Assembly: GCA_027943335.1 (NCBI GenBank)
Contig: BSBK01002084.1
Location: 67,001-131,000, forward strand
From: Chamaecyparis obtusa
Taxonomy: Eukaryota; Streptophyta; Pinopsida; Cupressales; Cupressaceae
Direction: 5' to 3'
DNA: 64,000 bases
Shown: positions 45,917-58,048 of the stretch, piece after piece
Layout of the letters: each line of letters begins with the position of its first letter
How positions within the stretch are numbered: position 1 is the stretch's first letter
Translations under genes and position numbers: made by a program
Notes under the pieces: generated by a model
Seen by the model: only the letters and a program-made list of their open reading frames with translations
The model's database searches: none
What the model was told of the DNA's origin: nothing

Positions 45917-46560
45917 TATATATGTCTAGAGTAGTTCTATTTCTTCACTCTACAACACCATTCTATTGTAGCATTCGCAGAGTAGAAGTCTGCCTTTTTA
46001 TTCCACATTCTTCACAAAAAGCATAAAACTCGTTAGGTGTGAATTCTCCACCTCTTTCTAATCTTATGCACTTCAATCTCTGTCCAGACGTAGTCTCTGC
46101 CATCATTTTGAATATCTTAAATTTTTGAAAGAATTCTTATTTCTCTTTCAAAAATTTAACCCACATCATCCTTGAATAATCATTAATAAATAACATAAAA
46201 TATCCATCTCACATAATAGATTATTGTCTTAATAGGACCACACAAATAAATATGCACCAAATCTAGCACTCCATTTGAATAATATGTCTTATTCTTAAAA
46301 TTATATCTAGTCAGCTTATTCGATTGACACCCTTTGCACATATTATCAAGCTTCATTAGCTTAGGAAAATATCTTACAACATTAGTAGTACTAACTTTCA
46401 CCATATTATCAAAATTCACATGACAAAATATTCTATTCCACAACCAATTGTCATCAATCTTAGCAACCAAGAACTTGTTCTCAATAGTTTTTAAATGAAA
46501 TATATTACCTACAGTCTATGTACTAGATGCAATTATATTTCCATTGCTTCCAATGATTTT
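45917..46560 (-). pseudogene. Copia GAG-pre-integrase and integrase, upstream part
   Basis: Minus strand: LWNRIFCHVNFDNMVKVSTT and CKGCQSNKLTRYNFKNKTYY (GAG-pre-integrase and zinc finger), VLDLVHIYLCGPIKT (start of the catalytic core), then GGEFTPNEFYAFCEECGIKR and the NGVVE-stop-RNRT segment at about 45940-46040. The TAG before NGVVE replaces the second Gln of TPQQNGVVE, and the stop after VVE is TGA where Arg or Lys is expected. The protein is cut at 45917 by the CACTA insertion and continues at 21373. Confidence 0.88.
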
Positions 46561-46980
46561 GCACTTTCCTTCCATGAATTCCAATCAGTATCCATTATCC
46601 AGTAGTTGTCTAACACTCAACAAGCTATGTCTTAAACCTTTGACATACAAGACATCATCAATACTATTCTTAACATCAAGAGTAATAGATCCTTTTCCCT
46701 TAATAAAATAAGGATTTCTATTTCCAAATCTAACAACACCATCATAGTTTTCAAGATTCAAAAACTTATCTTTATCACCAGTCATGTGATGTGAACATCC
46801 ACTATCAATGACCCATTCATTTATTTTATCAACACGTGAAACCAAGGCTTTCTCTTCTTTAGTATTATCTTATTTAATAACAATGAACACAATCTCTTCT
46901 TCACTAGCATCATATTCATCATCAGTCACACCTTCTTCAACATAATTTTTTTATGACCTTTAAGGTGAAAAGATCTGAAC
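46561..46980 (-). pseudogene. Copia protease
   Basis: The minus-strand frame 46845-46585 reads INEWVIDSGCSHHMTGDKDK, the copia protease signature with the catalytic DSG, then VLYVKGLRHSLLSVRQLLDN, which ends the domain. It is preceded by a stretch with several acidic residues and one TAA. This is a typical copia protease, 86 residues open. Confidence 0.88.
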
Positions 46981-47742
46981 TTAGGTTCCTTAGAAACTTT
47001 ATTAGGACATCTAGATACAATGTGACCAATCTTATTATAGTTAAATCATTTAAAAGTCAACTTTCCTTCATACTTACCTAAACCCTTAGGTAGTTTTTTT
47101 GCAATCAAGTCTTCAAGTTCATCCATCTTCCTTTCTTCATACATGATATCTTCCCACTCCTTATCATACTGTTTGAAGTTATCTTTAGAGGATCTCTCTC
47201 CCTTCTCATACTAATTCACACTGGCTTTGAATGTAGTTTCAACCTTCATAAGTTCCTTACCAAGAGTAGTCATCTCATAGGCATAGAGTCTACCAGCTGA
47301 AGCTTCTCTTGAAATGTCTCCAATAGTTCTCAATTCCTCAATAGCTACAACCTTGTTACGATAACATGTGGGTAAAGATCTCATAATTTTTCTTACAAAC
47401 TCAGCATCACTCAAGGTACCACCAACACATTTGATTGAACAAACTAGATCATTTATTCTTTGCATATAGGTTGGCACAATTTTTCTTTCACTCATCTTCA
47501 TATCTTCATATTTCCCTTTAAGACCCTGCAACTTAGCTTACTTAACATACTTATCACCTTCATAAATAGTTTCTAATTTAGTTTGTACCTCATGCACTAT
47601 CCTCAATCAATAGATATGAGAATATTCTATATCTGATAAGGCACTAACCAAAGCTTCCCTTGTAATCTTGTTCTCCTTTAATTTATTATTTTCATCAATA
47701 GTAGCTTGAGACAAGTCATTAGGAATGTTGTAAGGCTTTTCT
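46981..47742 (-). pseudogene. Copia Gag (C-terminal part) with decayed zinc knuckle
   Basis: Minus strand, upstream to downstream: the EKPYNIPNDLSQATIDE segment at 47740, then ETIYEGDKYVK-stop-AKLQ, LKGKYEDMKMSERKIVPTYM, FVRKIMRSLPTCYRNKVVAI (UBN2-type Gag core, 47531-47211), and near 47000-47050 FNYNKIGHIVSRCPNK, a CCHC knuckle whose first Cys positions are lost. The LINE insertion at 47758 separates the N-terminal part, found at 56258. Confidence 0.82.
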
Positions 47743-47758
47743 ATGATATTCCAATATT
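47743..47758. repeat. Target-site duplication of LINE, left copy
   Basis: ATGATATTCCAATATT, identical to 56242-56257. Confidence 0.92.
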
Positions 47759-47767
47759 TTTTTTTTA

Positions 47768-49280
47768 AAACAAAAGTGGACAAGCCACCAATAATATATT
47801 TATAATAACTGATTCAAGGTCTCATCCATGGAAGAATTAGGAAGAAACCCCAGAATCATTGTCGAATACAATAATATTAGTGAGATCAGATTTTAAAATT
47901 TGCAGACAAAAGCCCTCTTTCAGGGAAGATAGAAGAAGGAAAGGAGATTCAAAAAAATGAATCCACCAAACCTAAGAACTATGTAACATTACATTATCAG
48001 CACCATAAGTGCAATCAAGAAAAGGAACCAAAATTTCTAGAATTGATCAAAATTTTCCAGCAACTATGCATCATTCAACCATATCACAAGTTTTAGAAAT
48101 TCCATGATGACGATGGACCCGAGAGAAAATCCAAGAATTTTCCCAACCTTTGGGTGGGGCAGCTGGCATATGTGAACCCCAGCCATCCTCATTTTTGCAC
48201 CAGCAGAAAGAGTCAATGTCATTGGGTGAAGGAGAGCTTCCAGCCAATGTGGGCAAATTAAGGTCAAGAAAAAGGGACACCCGAGTGGGATATAATGTAG
48301 CCGATGCAGACATCATTTTCAACAGAGATGGGCACGAGGGAATATTTGGAGTGTCTAGAAAATCAAACAAGGCATTAACAGACCTTTTAATGTTAGACTC
48401 AAAATCCTTGTCGAGAGCATGAGCAACCACCTGCAAAGTTGATTTCAAAATCCTAAAGTTATGGCATTCCACCGCCCACTTAATGCATTCATAAACCATC
48501 AAATATTTGTGATTCTTCAGCAGTAACTAACAAGGGAACAAACCCCCAACAAGAGCATTCCCATGCCACAAATCATATTTATGGATAGCTAGCATTAATT
48601 TGTTATCCGCAAGAAATTCAGGTTGGACCACCTTATTTGCTATTAAAAAGAGGAGCTCCATAGATTGCAACAAGTCGAGGATATTTGAAAGAAAAATGGA
48701 GAGCATTTGCGATGGAAATAAGATTTGTTTCAACCTAGGGAAAAGAACATGCTCACCAATCATTCTCCGGATAGCTCTGCAAAGCATTGGTGAGTGACAA
48801 ATGAATACTCTGTCGAAGGAAGCATCATGCACATGGGCTGGCAATAAGAGCTTTGTTTCCCTAGGGAGTAGGTGGATTTTGAAGTTGCATGGCAACAAAT
48901 CCTCGTGAAAGGCCTTGTAGGAATCATAGCATGGGGAAATGGCAAGAGAGGAATCCATAATGGAGTCTTCACACACAGTAGCAGGTTTGAAAATGGCCAA
49001 AGAATTAAAACCAGATAAGCAGAGGAAAACACCAAACTATGCAGGAAACTTTAATATCATCTCATGTATAATGAATGGCTCCTTGGTGAACATATAAAAT
49101 GCACACAAATATCACATGGCAAGCGTACTTTGAACATGAGTTGGAAATCAACTTAATATACCCGCGTGTGAGAGAGGAATTGGCAGCTGCAAAAAGGGAG
49201 AGCGTATAGAAATCATTACTCTAGGCATCATGTAACGAACTGCTGGCTTACGTCATGTGACATCTTCAAAAAGCCACAAA
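47768..49280 (-). pseudogene. 3' extra segment of LINE with unidentified exon-like ORF
   Basis: After the LINE RNase H stop, a minus-strand frame runs from about 49037 to 48065, opened by a ctgcatag acceptor-like site and interrupted only by TAG at 48527-48529, where the context CQLLLKN fits Gln. It encodes about 320 residues, including LLPCNFKIHLLPRETKLLLP, RAIRRMIGEHVLFPRLKQIL, CIKWAVECHNFRILKSTLQV and SLFLDLNLPTLAGSSPSPND. No family was recognised. It lies directly before the poly-A and inside the target duplication, so it travelled with the LINE, most simply as a 3'-transduced genomic segment. Alternatively it is a captured 3' untranslated region of the lineage. Confidence 0.55.
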
Positions 49281-52200
49281 CTAAATGTCAAATCTACCCA
49301 CTGATTTACAAGCATTTTTATCTAAAATGATGACTTTATGAAGTTCATCATCGATGATACTATTGCCAATTGGAAGGGTCCTTTCTTGGTGGATACTATC
49401 ACAACCTTGGTTAGCTAAGAGATCTGCCAGACTATTTCCTTTGTGAAGTGTATGAGAGATAAGGACTTCATCAAATGAGTCTAGTAAGATCCATATTTGT
49501 TGAAGAATATAGGCCAACTTCCAATTATATGATACTCTTTTAATGCAAGTAGTAATTATAACCATGGAATCACCTTCTATCAGAATGTTGTGAAAGCTAG
49601 CTTGTTTTGCCAAAATTAGCCCGAGAAACAATGCTTGTGCCTCTACCATATTATTCGAACCATGCAAAAGGGGAGCTGATTTGAAGGCTAGTACATCACC
49701 ATGATGATCTCAAATACAAATGCCAGCACCAGATTGCCCAGGATTACCTCGGGATGCACCATCAAAGTTCAATTTGATTTGTCTAGTTGAAGGTGGAACC
49801 CAATGAGCTTTATCTCTATCTTGACAGGGAACTGCATTTGATTGCTGACACCAGCCAATAGGTATATGGATACCTTTCCATTCAGGTATGATACCACTAT
49901 CCCAAGCAAACAATATTGGATTGCATTTGACTTTTGAATGACTGCTATTTACCACTTCTGAAATGGACTTTTCGATAGAACTAAGAACATTCTAAATTGT
50001 AGAAGTTTGCTAATGGAAGATTATCTTATTCCTTTCCCACCATAAGGCCCAGACCACTAGGGATGGAATACATGTCCACATCCCAAAAAGAGGGAGTTAG
50101 TGTGGAGTTTAGGCCAAGATTGAAAGAGATCCCATAGCTTATTTGGAAGGGGCATGTGAAAATTAAGTTTGGCAAGAACATGTAACCAACATTGTTGGGC
50201 AAATAAGCAATTAAGGAAGAGGTGATCCCCGGTTTCTATCTCTTGTTTACAAAGAAGACAGTTGAAAGGCTATGAAATGTTGAGTTTAGTAAGCCTGTCA
50301 CTAGTAAGAGCCATGTTTTTCAAGGAAATCCATGCAAAGCATCCAGCCTTGGGGAGAGTGACATTGTTCCAATAGAAAGAGAAGGCCTGATTAGGAACAT
50401 TACAAGTTACTTTCTATTGAATAATTTTTCAGTCTTCCCTGATAGTATATTTTCCATCTTTCCCTGGAGCCCAAATAATTTGATCACCCTTTCCTGAGAG
50501 GTATACTTCCTTGCTAATAATTTCGAGTCTTTCTTGCTCTTGTGGTGAAATTGGAAGATCCCTTGGATCCTTCCAAATTACTTTCCTAGAGAAAAAACAA
50601 ATTGATGAAACAAAGTCAATTAGATAGCAGCCCTAATCTAATTCAGTTATATAAATTACGCCCTCCATTTGGTCCAAATTGATTAAAGGTGGGGATCTAT
50701 TCTAGGAATCTCTCCAAAATTTAACTAGATCCCCATTAGTCACCTCCCACGAGATGTAATTAGTGATTGTGTCTCTTGAAGACATCATAAAATCCCATAG
50801 AGCCGAGCCCCTCGGGGGATCAAGAATTATGAGCACTCTAGAAGGGTTGTTGTTGTCTAGATACTTATATTGCATAATTTGGCACCATTTGTTATTTGGG
50901 TTGGAGTGCATTTTCCATACTAGCTTGGTGCCAAAGGCCTTGTTTATATTTGCTAAATCATGTATTCCTACCCCACTAAGAGCTTTAACTTGTGCCATAT
51001 CTTTAAGTGAAATAAGGGGAATTTTCTTTGCTCCATCTTTATTTACAAACCATAGAAATTCTCTTAACAATTTATGAATAGTCTGAATAACTGAAGGAGG
51101 GGCTTTTAGTACTGAAAGATAATAATTCTGAATCGCTGCCAGCACTATTTTAATGAGTAGGATTTTTCCAGCAAGAGAGAGCCATCTAGCTTTCCAAGCT
51201 GCCACTCTAGCTTTAATTATATCAATGATTGGCAACTAGTAGTTTTTTTTGTTAGGGCCCATGAAGAAGGGGATGCCAAGGTACACAGATGGTAGAAGAT
51301 TAGTTGGAAATCCAAGAATGCTGACAATTATATTAGCAATAATCTGATTGGTATTGAAGATTTAAATCTTTGATTTGGTCACATTAATTTTCTGCCTAGA
51401 AGCAGCAGTATAGAGGTCTAGATCAGATTTAATTTTCCTGGCCTCCTGAACATTTGATGATCCAAAAAGTAGGGTATCATCAACAAAAAGTGAATGTGTG
51501 ACCGAAATAGGAGAGTCCCCAATCTTTATTCATTTCCAAAGACCAAGAACATGCTTATGGTGGATGATTCTGCTAAAAGCTTATGCCATTAATATAAACA
51601 ATACTAGAGACAAAGGATCTCCTTGCCTAACCCCCTGAGAAGATGGAAAAAACCCTGTTGGCACCCCATTGATGGTGATAGAAAACCAAGCTCCAAAAAC
51701 ACAAGCTTTGATCCATCTACACCAAGATTTTGAAAATCCAAATTTTCATAATACTTTGAACAAGAAATCCCAGTAGACTCTGTCATAGGCCTTCATCATA
51801 TCAAGTTTAATAATGAATGTTGAGGTCTTGGAAGAGTTAATTGAATAAAGAACTTCATGAGCTACTAATGCCCCTTCCATAGTTTCTCTCCAAGGAACAA
51901 AGCCACCTTTCTCTTGAGACACAATTTGTGGTATCAAATGCTGAATTCTCAAATAAATGGCTTTTGTAACAATTTTATAGATTGTATTGCATAGTGAGAT
52001 AGGTCTGAAATCTGAAAATGTTTTGGGAGTTTTAACCTTAGGAATAATGGCTATATTTGTGGTGTTAAAATATTTTAGCATAGATTTGCTTACTCTTGAT
52101 TCTTCAATTACCCCAAGCAAATCTTGGCTAATGAAATCCCAACAACTTTGAAAGAAAAGCATTGTGTAACCGTCTGGCCCTGGGGCTTTATCCGGAGCCA

Positions 52201-53583
52201 AAGAGAAAACCACCTTTCTAAGTTAAAAAATAGTGAATGGCGCCATTAATGCAATATTATATGAATCTGAAAGCAAAGAAGGTATTGCTTCAAGGAGGAT
52301 TTGTGAGTCATCCTATGTGGGAGGTGGTTTATGCGGGGGATGAAGAAGATTTGAAAAGAATTTTATCCCCTCATCTTGAATACCTTGAGCATCTAAAATA
52401 GTATTTTCGTTATCTACATTGTTGATACTAAATATGCGATTAACAGCTCTCTTCTACTTGGCTAAAGCATGAAAAAACTTGGTGGTCTTATCCCCCTCTC
52501 TTAGCCACAATTCATGAGATTTTTGACGCCAGTAGATCTCTTCCCTATTACAGAGTTCTTCCCATTCCATCTGCAGTTCCTTTTGTTTGACAAAAAGGTC
52601 AGAAGTCATGCCCTGTTTGATAGTGTTATCAAGAATCTCTGACAATTTATTTTTTACTACCTCTTTTTCTTTAAAAACATTTTTGAAAACTATCCCATTC
52701 CATTTTTTAATATGCTTATTAACACACTTCATCTTTTTAGCAAACTGGTGCATTTTTGAGCCAGCACAATATGGGATGCTAGTCCACCATTGTTTTAACA
52801 AAGATAGAAAGTGAGGGTACCTCAACCACATCCTTTCAAATTTGAAAGATGGCTGATGGTTAAAGTCTTGACTACTCCGTGGGAGTTCAGCTGAAGAGTA
52901 ATGGGAAAATGATCAGATCCTGGGTAGGGTAGAATTTTAGACTTGAAGGTAATATTTGATAATTTCCACTCTTGTGAGACAATAAATTTGTCCAATCTGA
53001 TTGCAATTTGGGAGACATTTTCTCTCTTATTGGTCCATGTAAAAGAACCATTGGTAGGTTTAACATCATCCAAGTTATTATCCACTAGAAGATGTGAAAA
53101 ATCTTGAACCATTTTAGGTGGAGGGCATATTCCACCAATTTTTTCTGAAGATTTGAGAACAACATTAAAATCTCCTCCTAGGATAATAATTTGATCATTT
53201 TGAGACTGAATGCTATTACTAACTTCTTTCCATAGCTTAATTTTATCACATGTCACTGTAGGGCCATAAATATTAAATAGGATAAAAGTTAAATCAAACC
53301 GAACAACTTTCACTAGTTGCTAATTATCCTGTTGAATTAAGGGTTGAACTTGTACTACTTTGGGATCCCATAAGACTACAATCCCACCTGAAGCACCATT
53401 GCTTTTTTTATGAGTTGAAATCCATTGGGATCATTTTCTTATTGTCTTATCAAACATTTCTTGTGATAGCTTGGTTTCTTGCAATAGAATTATGTCTGCC
53501 CTCAAAGAATCAATTTTTGACTTGATTCGGCTGCACTTGTTAGAGGCATTTAAGCCTTTGACATTCCAAGAGGCTATCTTCAT
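49281..53583 (-). pseudogene. LINE ORF2: endonuclease, reverse transcriptase, RNase H
   Basis: Starts ATG at 53583 (MKIASWNVKGLNASNKC, QETKLS) overlapping the ORF1 stop by ATGA. Endonuclease continues with LFNIYGP, ILGGDFNVVL and YPGSDHFPI (52822-53313). RT follows: PDKAPGPDGYTMLFFQSCWD, FRPISLCNTIYKIVTKAI, MKAYDRVYWDFL, and FVDDTLLFGS at about 51470 (the FADD/YADD box). A Cys/His zf-RVT (CLLCKQEIETGDHLFLNC) lies at about 50190-50270. RNase H is KLNFDGASRGNPGQSGAGIC (49760) and IEGDSMVIIT, ANQGCDSI (49281-49667). At least six stops or shifts interrupt it. It would nick DNA and reverse transcribe LINE RNA at the nick. Confidence 0.9.
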
Positions 53584-55510
53584 TGTTGATAAGGAGAACA
53601 ATTGGTTCTCCTCGTCAATCTTTTACTAGGTATAAATTTGCCATCTAGAGTAGATTGAATGTCCGCTGCTATTTCTGCCTTGATTTTTTGACCCTTAGGT
53701 TTTCTTCCTCTCTTTTTGGGAGTCACAGTACATTGTACTATTTGAGTAGGGGATTGTTCAATAGATAGTGTTACAATATGATCAAATCCACCCAAATGTG
53801 CAATTTGAGTATCCTTGTTTGTGTTCATCTCCATCAGGGTGCTCTCACATTCTCTGTCCGTAACTAACTCGTTCATCATATTGTTCTGAATAGTGATCTG
53901 TGGAGGTAAACAATGGTCCGAGATCAAGTGGTCCTCACTGATGTCATATGGAAATGCTTCAAAACCTTGGGGGATAATTGGCTCCTGGTTCTCAATGAAG
54001 GAATCTCTGATTATTAAGGGTTCCTTTTGAGAGTCATAATTAGCAAACATACACAATGACGTTCAAGATTTTCTTCTGCATAAGGAAATATCAAATGTAG
54101 AATGAGGAGGGACATTGTATTTACATATCACATCAAGAGTTGAAGAATGAGACTTAGTAGCAAACCATGAGCTTTCCTTTGATACATTTTCATGGATAAT
54201 TGTGTGAGCAAGCTCTGTTATCATATTATCATTGAAATCCTGAGCCCTAAGCTCTACAACATCACTACAATGGAATATTGAGGTCATGTCTATGGGATTT
54301 GGTGAGGAGGCTTGGAACATTAGATGATGCACAATTGTGTTGAGATCTATAGTGGGTTGCTCAAGCTGATCCCCTTGAAATTCACTACTACCTGGGAGAC
54401 AAATCTTCTTTTGAATGTGAGAAAATTGTTTGATCAAAAGAAAACATCTAATTGAATAGAAAAAGGAAGCAAACATCTTGTAAAAGTGTAGAATGACATC
54501 GGAAATGGGGAGGAATGAATTAGAGACTAAAAGTGAAAGCCCTTTATTATTTGTATCCTACCATTTCTGATTGAGACCCAGATTACAGTTTGCAGGGTTA
54601 GAGCAGTGATCTGCACAAAAAACCATCCCAGATTGGTCATGTGGTTTACATTGGGTAGTAAAATGCCCCAATTTATGCTGATGAAACTGAACTATGTCTT
54701 CACTTTGGAGAATAATACGTTCAGCCCAAACCCCCCACTTTGAGTTAATATTGATTTGATCTGGCAATTATTTCAAGGAATCTAAAAGAACACAAACTCT
54801 GGAATCATACTGAGGGCACTCAAAATGAATAAGATCATGCTTTATGAAGATGCTGATTTTATTAGCAATGATCTCCACAATATCAATATCCCTATACTCC
54901 AATGGTAGTAAGGGAAGGGCCACCCAATAGGGAAAGAAAAGGAAGACCTTAGAATCAGGCTTGAAGTTAGGGGTCCAAATCCAGGAGTAAAGTCTAAAGC
55001 CTTGGAAAAACCAACCTTTGTTTTTGTGAATAGAGTCCCTAAATTTGGAAGTTTCAAAGAGAGCAACAAAGAAACCCGAGTCTGAATCTAAAAAAAAAAT
55101 ATCCTTCAACCCTCACCAATTTTGAAAAGCCCAAGCCTGAATATCAGAAAATAAGAGTGAAGTCTTGCAAAACTTACCAATGAGTGTTGTGTGTCATAGC
55201 AAATCAATCTGATCTTGCAACATATGCTCTGGCAGGATAATAGAAACTAATTTTGGGGAGGAAGCTGGTGACGGTTTCTTTGCTTGCCAAATCTGTTTAG
55301 GCTAATTTGGATAGAAGGGCGCTCTACCATTTTTGCACAGAATGATATCTTTAGAAAATACTTTAGCATGTCGATGTGAGCCTTTGTCAGAAACTAGAGA
55401 ATCCATGGGACCACCCAATGGGGGGCTAATAATCATTGGAGAGCCAGGAGGTGTGCCCTTGCAAATGTCAAATATCGGTTGTTTTTTATGAGTGCGTGCA
55501 CCTCCCAACC
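53580..55510 (-). pseudogene. LINE ORF1 (DUF4283 / zinc knuckle type)
   Basis: Minus strand: GGARTHKKQPIFDICKGTPP (55508-55302), DSGFFVALFETSKFRDSIHK, GFRLYSWIWTPNFKPDSKVF and WVALPLLPLEYRDIDIVEII (55109-54768; DUF4283-like), then SEDIVQFHQHKLGHFTTQCK (54700), a knuckle that lacks its first Cys in the usual spacing, and a C-terminal tail that ends CSPYQQ at 53580 with basic PKKRGRKPKGQKIK near 53690. Three stops break the frame. ORF1 proteins of plant LINEs bind the RNA. Confidence 0.8.
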
Positions 55511-56241
55511 TCTTCTTCCTAGTGTGGTGACCTGATCTAAAAAAATGGGATCGGGTAGAATTTTAAAATTTTTCCCGCCCACTTGATTTTTTGAAAAAAC
55601 CCTCAACAACCGAGGGAGGATCCTGTTTAAAGGAATCCTTAGGAATCATAATAGCTTGCCTAGTCGATTCACCTACCTCATAGGTAGAGATGCCATTAAA
55701 GTGGGGGGGATTGATAGTGATGTAGGAAGAAACCCCCTATGGAATATAGGAGGAGTCTCCTTGTGGAAGAGATTTTCCTTGACATGCATTTTGGGAGATC
55801 TTCTGACCCTGATGCGTGCCTTTGTTTTTATGGGTATGAGGCTTAATATGAAACCTGGGGTTAACAAAGAAGGGCTTCGTCGATTGAACCATCACTTTTC
55901 CTTTGGAGATCTTCATAAAATCATCCATACCTTGATGCAGAAAAGAGTCAGACTTATGTGTGTTTTTTTGGGCAAAGGAAAAAGCATGAAAAACCTTTCT
56001 TCGAGCTTGCGGGATGTTAACCTGCAAGTCCCTATCCTGACAAAACTGTGCAAACAAATGACTCTGCGACTACAAGGGTTTCTTTCTCCTGATGGTTGAA
56101 CTCCTTTCCTGACAATACTCATCAAACAACTGACTTTGTGACTGTAACCTATGTCTTTGGCTATACGATCGCCATTCTTACTCTCCAGTTCTGCTCCCGT
56201 TCGCCATTTGCTTTATATAGTTTTTGTGGATGTGGGAACAC
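55511..56241 (-). other. 5' part of LINE
   Basis: Upstream part of the LINE, probably the 5' untranslated region and ORF1 N-terminus. One minus-strand frame (56057-55737) includes QVNIPQARRKVFHAF and PFFVNPRFHIKPHTHKN. A short direct repeat, gggttctcctttcctgacaa-like against the opposite gcgactacaagg region at 56040-56140, suggests local duplication. It ends at the right target duplication. Confidence 0.5.
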
Positions 56242-56257
56242 ATGATATTCCAATATT
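56242..56257. repeat. Target-site duplication of LINE, right copy
   Basis: ATGATATTCCAATATT, identical to 47743-47758. Confidence 0.92.
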
Positions 56258-56397
56258 CATATCCCATGGATATCAGATAAGTATTCATCTAGTCCTTCCA
56301 TATCAGGTAATTTCTTCCATCAAACTTAGGGCTCTCTTTCCTTATTCCTTTAATGTTGGATCTCCTTCAAGCAATTAGGCTTCTTCAAAAGGACTTA
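56258..56397 (-). pseudogene. Copia Gag N-terminal piece
   Basis: The minus-strand frame ends TYLISMGYEYWNII and continues across the LINE into EKPYNIP at 47742. It gives the first codons of Gag between primer site and LINE. The segment also contains ccatcaaac and gatctcctt leader sequence. Confidence 0.75.
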
Positions 56398-56409
56398 GCT
56401 CTGATACCA
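56398..56409 (-). promoter_or_regulatory. Primer-binding site for initiator tRNA-Met
   Basis: Minus strand TGGTATCAGAGC, the classical copia primer site, one or two bases after the LTR end. Confidence 0.93.
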
Positions 56410-56410
56410 A

Positions 56411-56891
56411 TGGTTAGGCCCAAAAGGAGGCAAGCACAACTAAGAGGGGGGACAGGGTGAATCAATTGTGTACTAACAATTAAAACTTTAAACCACTTAA
56501 ACTAGTTAAATATCTAAATGATAAATAGTAATGATATACATAACACTAAATTTGTTCTTGAGGAAACCCAGTTAAGGGAAAACCCTAGTGGGAGTCAAAC
56601 CCACTAGATAGATGTACTCTATTAAAAGTAATACCTAGTTAAGAGAAAATGAAAAAAAAAAGAATGAACAAGCATTCACAAACCCACTGCATAGAGCTCA
56701 CTACTTATAATTCAATGATTTGGCCCTCAATCAGGTTCACTAATCAATCTTTGATTACAATTCACAAGGGTGGACAAACTGTCCAGAACAAGTGAACTAA
56801 CATACAACATTTGTTATGACAATACAATTCTAATGAAGTACAATCTCTACCTCAGTTGCAGAATACAAACATCCTTCTTCCTTGTTCTTCT

Positions 56892-56925
<34 letters not shown>

Positions 56926-57479
56926 CGCAATCAAAAAAATATTGCCTATTTATACATGTTACAATAAATGGTTCACAACAAGGTTGACTAAGACCTATAA
57001 GAACAAATGATATAAACATTATGCTCAAACTAAAATACTATCCAAATCAAGTCAACCAAGACTTATATAGGACCCAAATTTTCATCCTTGAACATGCAAC
57101 AACTTCACAAAGAATCACAAATCGTTACTTCACCAAGTCAGCTAGGACCTAAATGAAGAAATGCCAACATGATACAAATCACCAAATGTAATCACCACGA
57201 TAAATGAAAACCATCCAAAATTGCCATAACACGATCCAAGAATACCACCAAACCTTTGCATCAACTGAATCAACCATATTGATTCTTACCAAAGAAAAAA
57301 ATCGACCTCAGAACACATAAACACTAAAATGCTAGCACCTGATCATCTAAAACCATACTCTCTGAACATATTGTCTGTAATAATAATAATATGTTGACAA
57401 CAATTGCAAAACATTAATGTCAGCGCACATAAACAAGATTTAATCAACAATCTCTGACATGCTCAACAATCTCCCAACA
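56411..57479 (-). repeat. 5' LTR of the copia element
   Basis: Minus strand starts TGTTGGGAGATTGTTGAGC at 57479 and ends CCTAACCA near 56411, directly before the primer site. About 1,069 bp. It includes a (CA)15-type microsatellite at 56895-56924. The 3' LTR would lie upstream of the window, beyond elements X and Tat. Confidence 0.82.
56895..56924 (+). repeat. CA dinucleotide microsatellite
   Basis: Uninterrupted CA run of about 30 bases inside the copia LTR. Confidence 0.95.
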
Positions 57480-58048
57480 ACATAAACTTTAACTTATTCT
57501 GACCTTTCTTTTTAACATATAATACTCTTTTCATAATTATTATGATACTCTTTTTGTTGGATTTAGCATGAGCATTAGCTTAGGGATGATAAGGAGATGA
57601 TAATGTCATATTGATATAATATTTTCAATAGAGATTTGAAATTTTATGGGAAATAAAATATATAGCATTATAAAAAAATATTCTCAAAAGTGTATCAAAT
57701 TTGGTTATCATGTTGTTCAATGATAAATAGACCACCACTTTTGATGTTGTATTTATAGTGGGGACTAATTAAATCCACTTGGTAAAATACTATGTAGTCA
57801 AAATAATACACTTATATTTGTTTCTTGATCTCTCCATGATTTCCTCTATAAGATTAATGCCACATTGTTGATTATGAGCTTCAAATGTTATGAACATGAT
57901 GAAACATAATGAAAAACTTAGTACCACCAAAAAAATATTTGATAGGAAGCACACTTTTTAACCACATTAGCTACATCCTTGAATAAAATAGGTCACTGAT
58001 ATCCTATTCTAAAAATCTTACATGTAGTAGTATATAATATAATATCCT
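57480..58048 (-). pseudogene. Gypsy integrase fragment of outermost element
   Basis: Minus strand: TCKIFRIGYQ-stop-PILFKD, VANVVKKCASYQIFFG (HHCC finger and GYYWPTLF motif), YFTKWI-stop-LVPTINTTSKVV, LNNMITKFDT, FFYNAIYF, then SSPYHP-stop-ANAHAKSNKKS (catalytic Glu region YHPQANGQAE decayed) and up to FM at 57481. Stops are at W (TGA), E and Q positions. The copia LTR interrupts it at 57480 and the non-autonomous LTR element at 58049. It is more decayed than the Tat copies, so it is the oldest layer seen. Confidence 0.8.
58044..58048. repeat. Target duplication ATCCT, left
   Basis: ATCCT directly before the TG of the left LTR, repeated at 63543-63547. Confidence 0.88.

Larger units (their letters stand above)
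47759..56241 (-). mobile_element. L1-type LINE inserted in copia gag
   Basis: Between identical 16-bp duplications (47743-47758 and 56242-56257). The minus-strand 3' end is a short poly-A (ten T on the plus strand at 47757-47766). The element has ORF1 (about 55510-53580) with a DUF4283/zinc-knuckle layout and ORF2 (53583-49281) with endonuclease, RT, zf-RVT and RNase H. Between ORF2 and the poly-A lie about 1.5 kb with an exon-like host-type frame. Removing the insert and one duplication restores the copia Gag frame (GYEYWNIIEKPYNIP). At 8.5 kb it is longer than usual plant L1 elements because of the 3' extra part. Confidence 0.93.

Noticed and set aside
52587..52814. Plus-strand frame within LINE
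   Set aside because: Antisense shadow of LINE ORF2 between endonuclease and RT.
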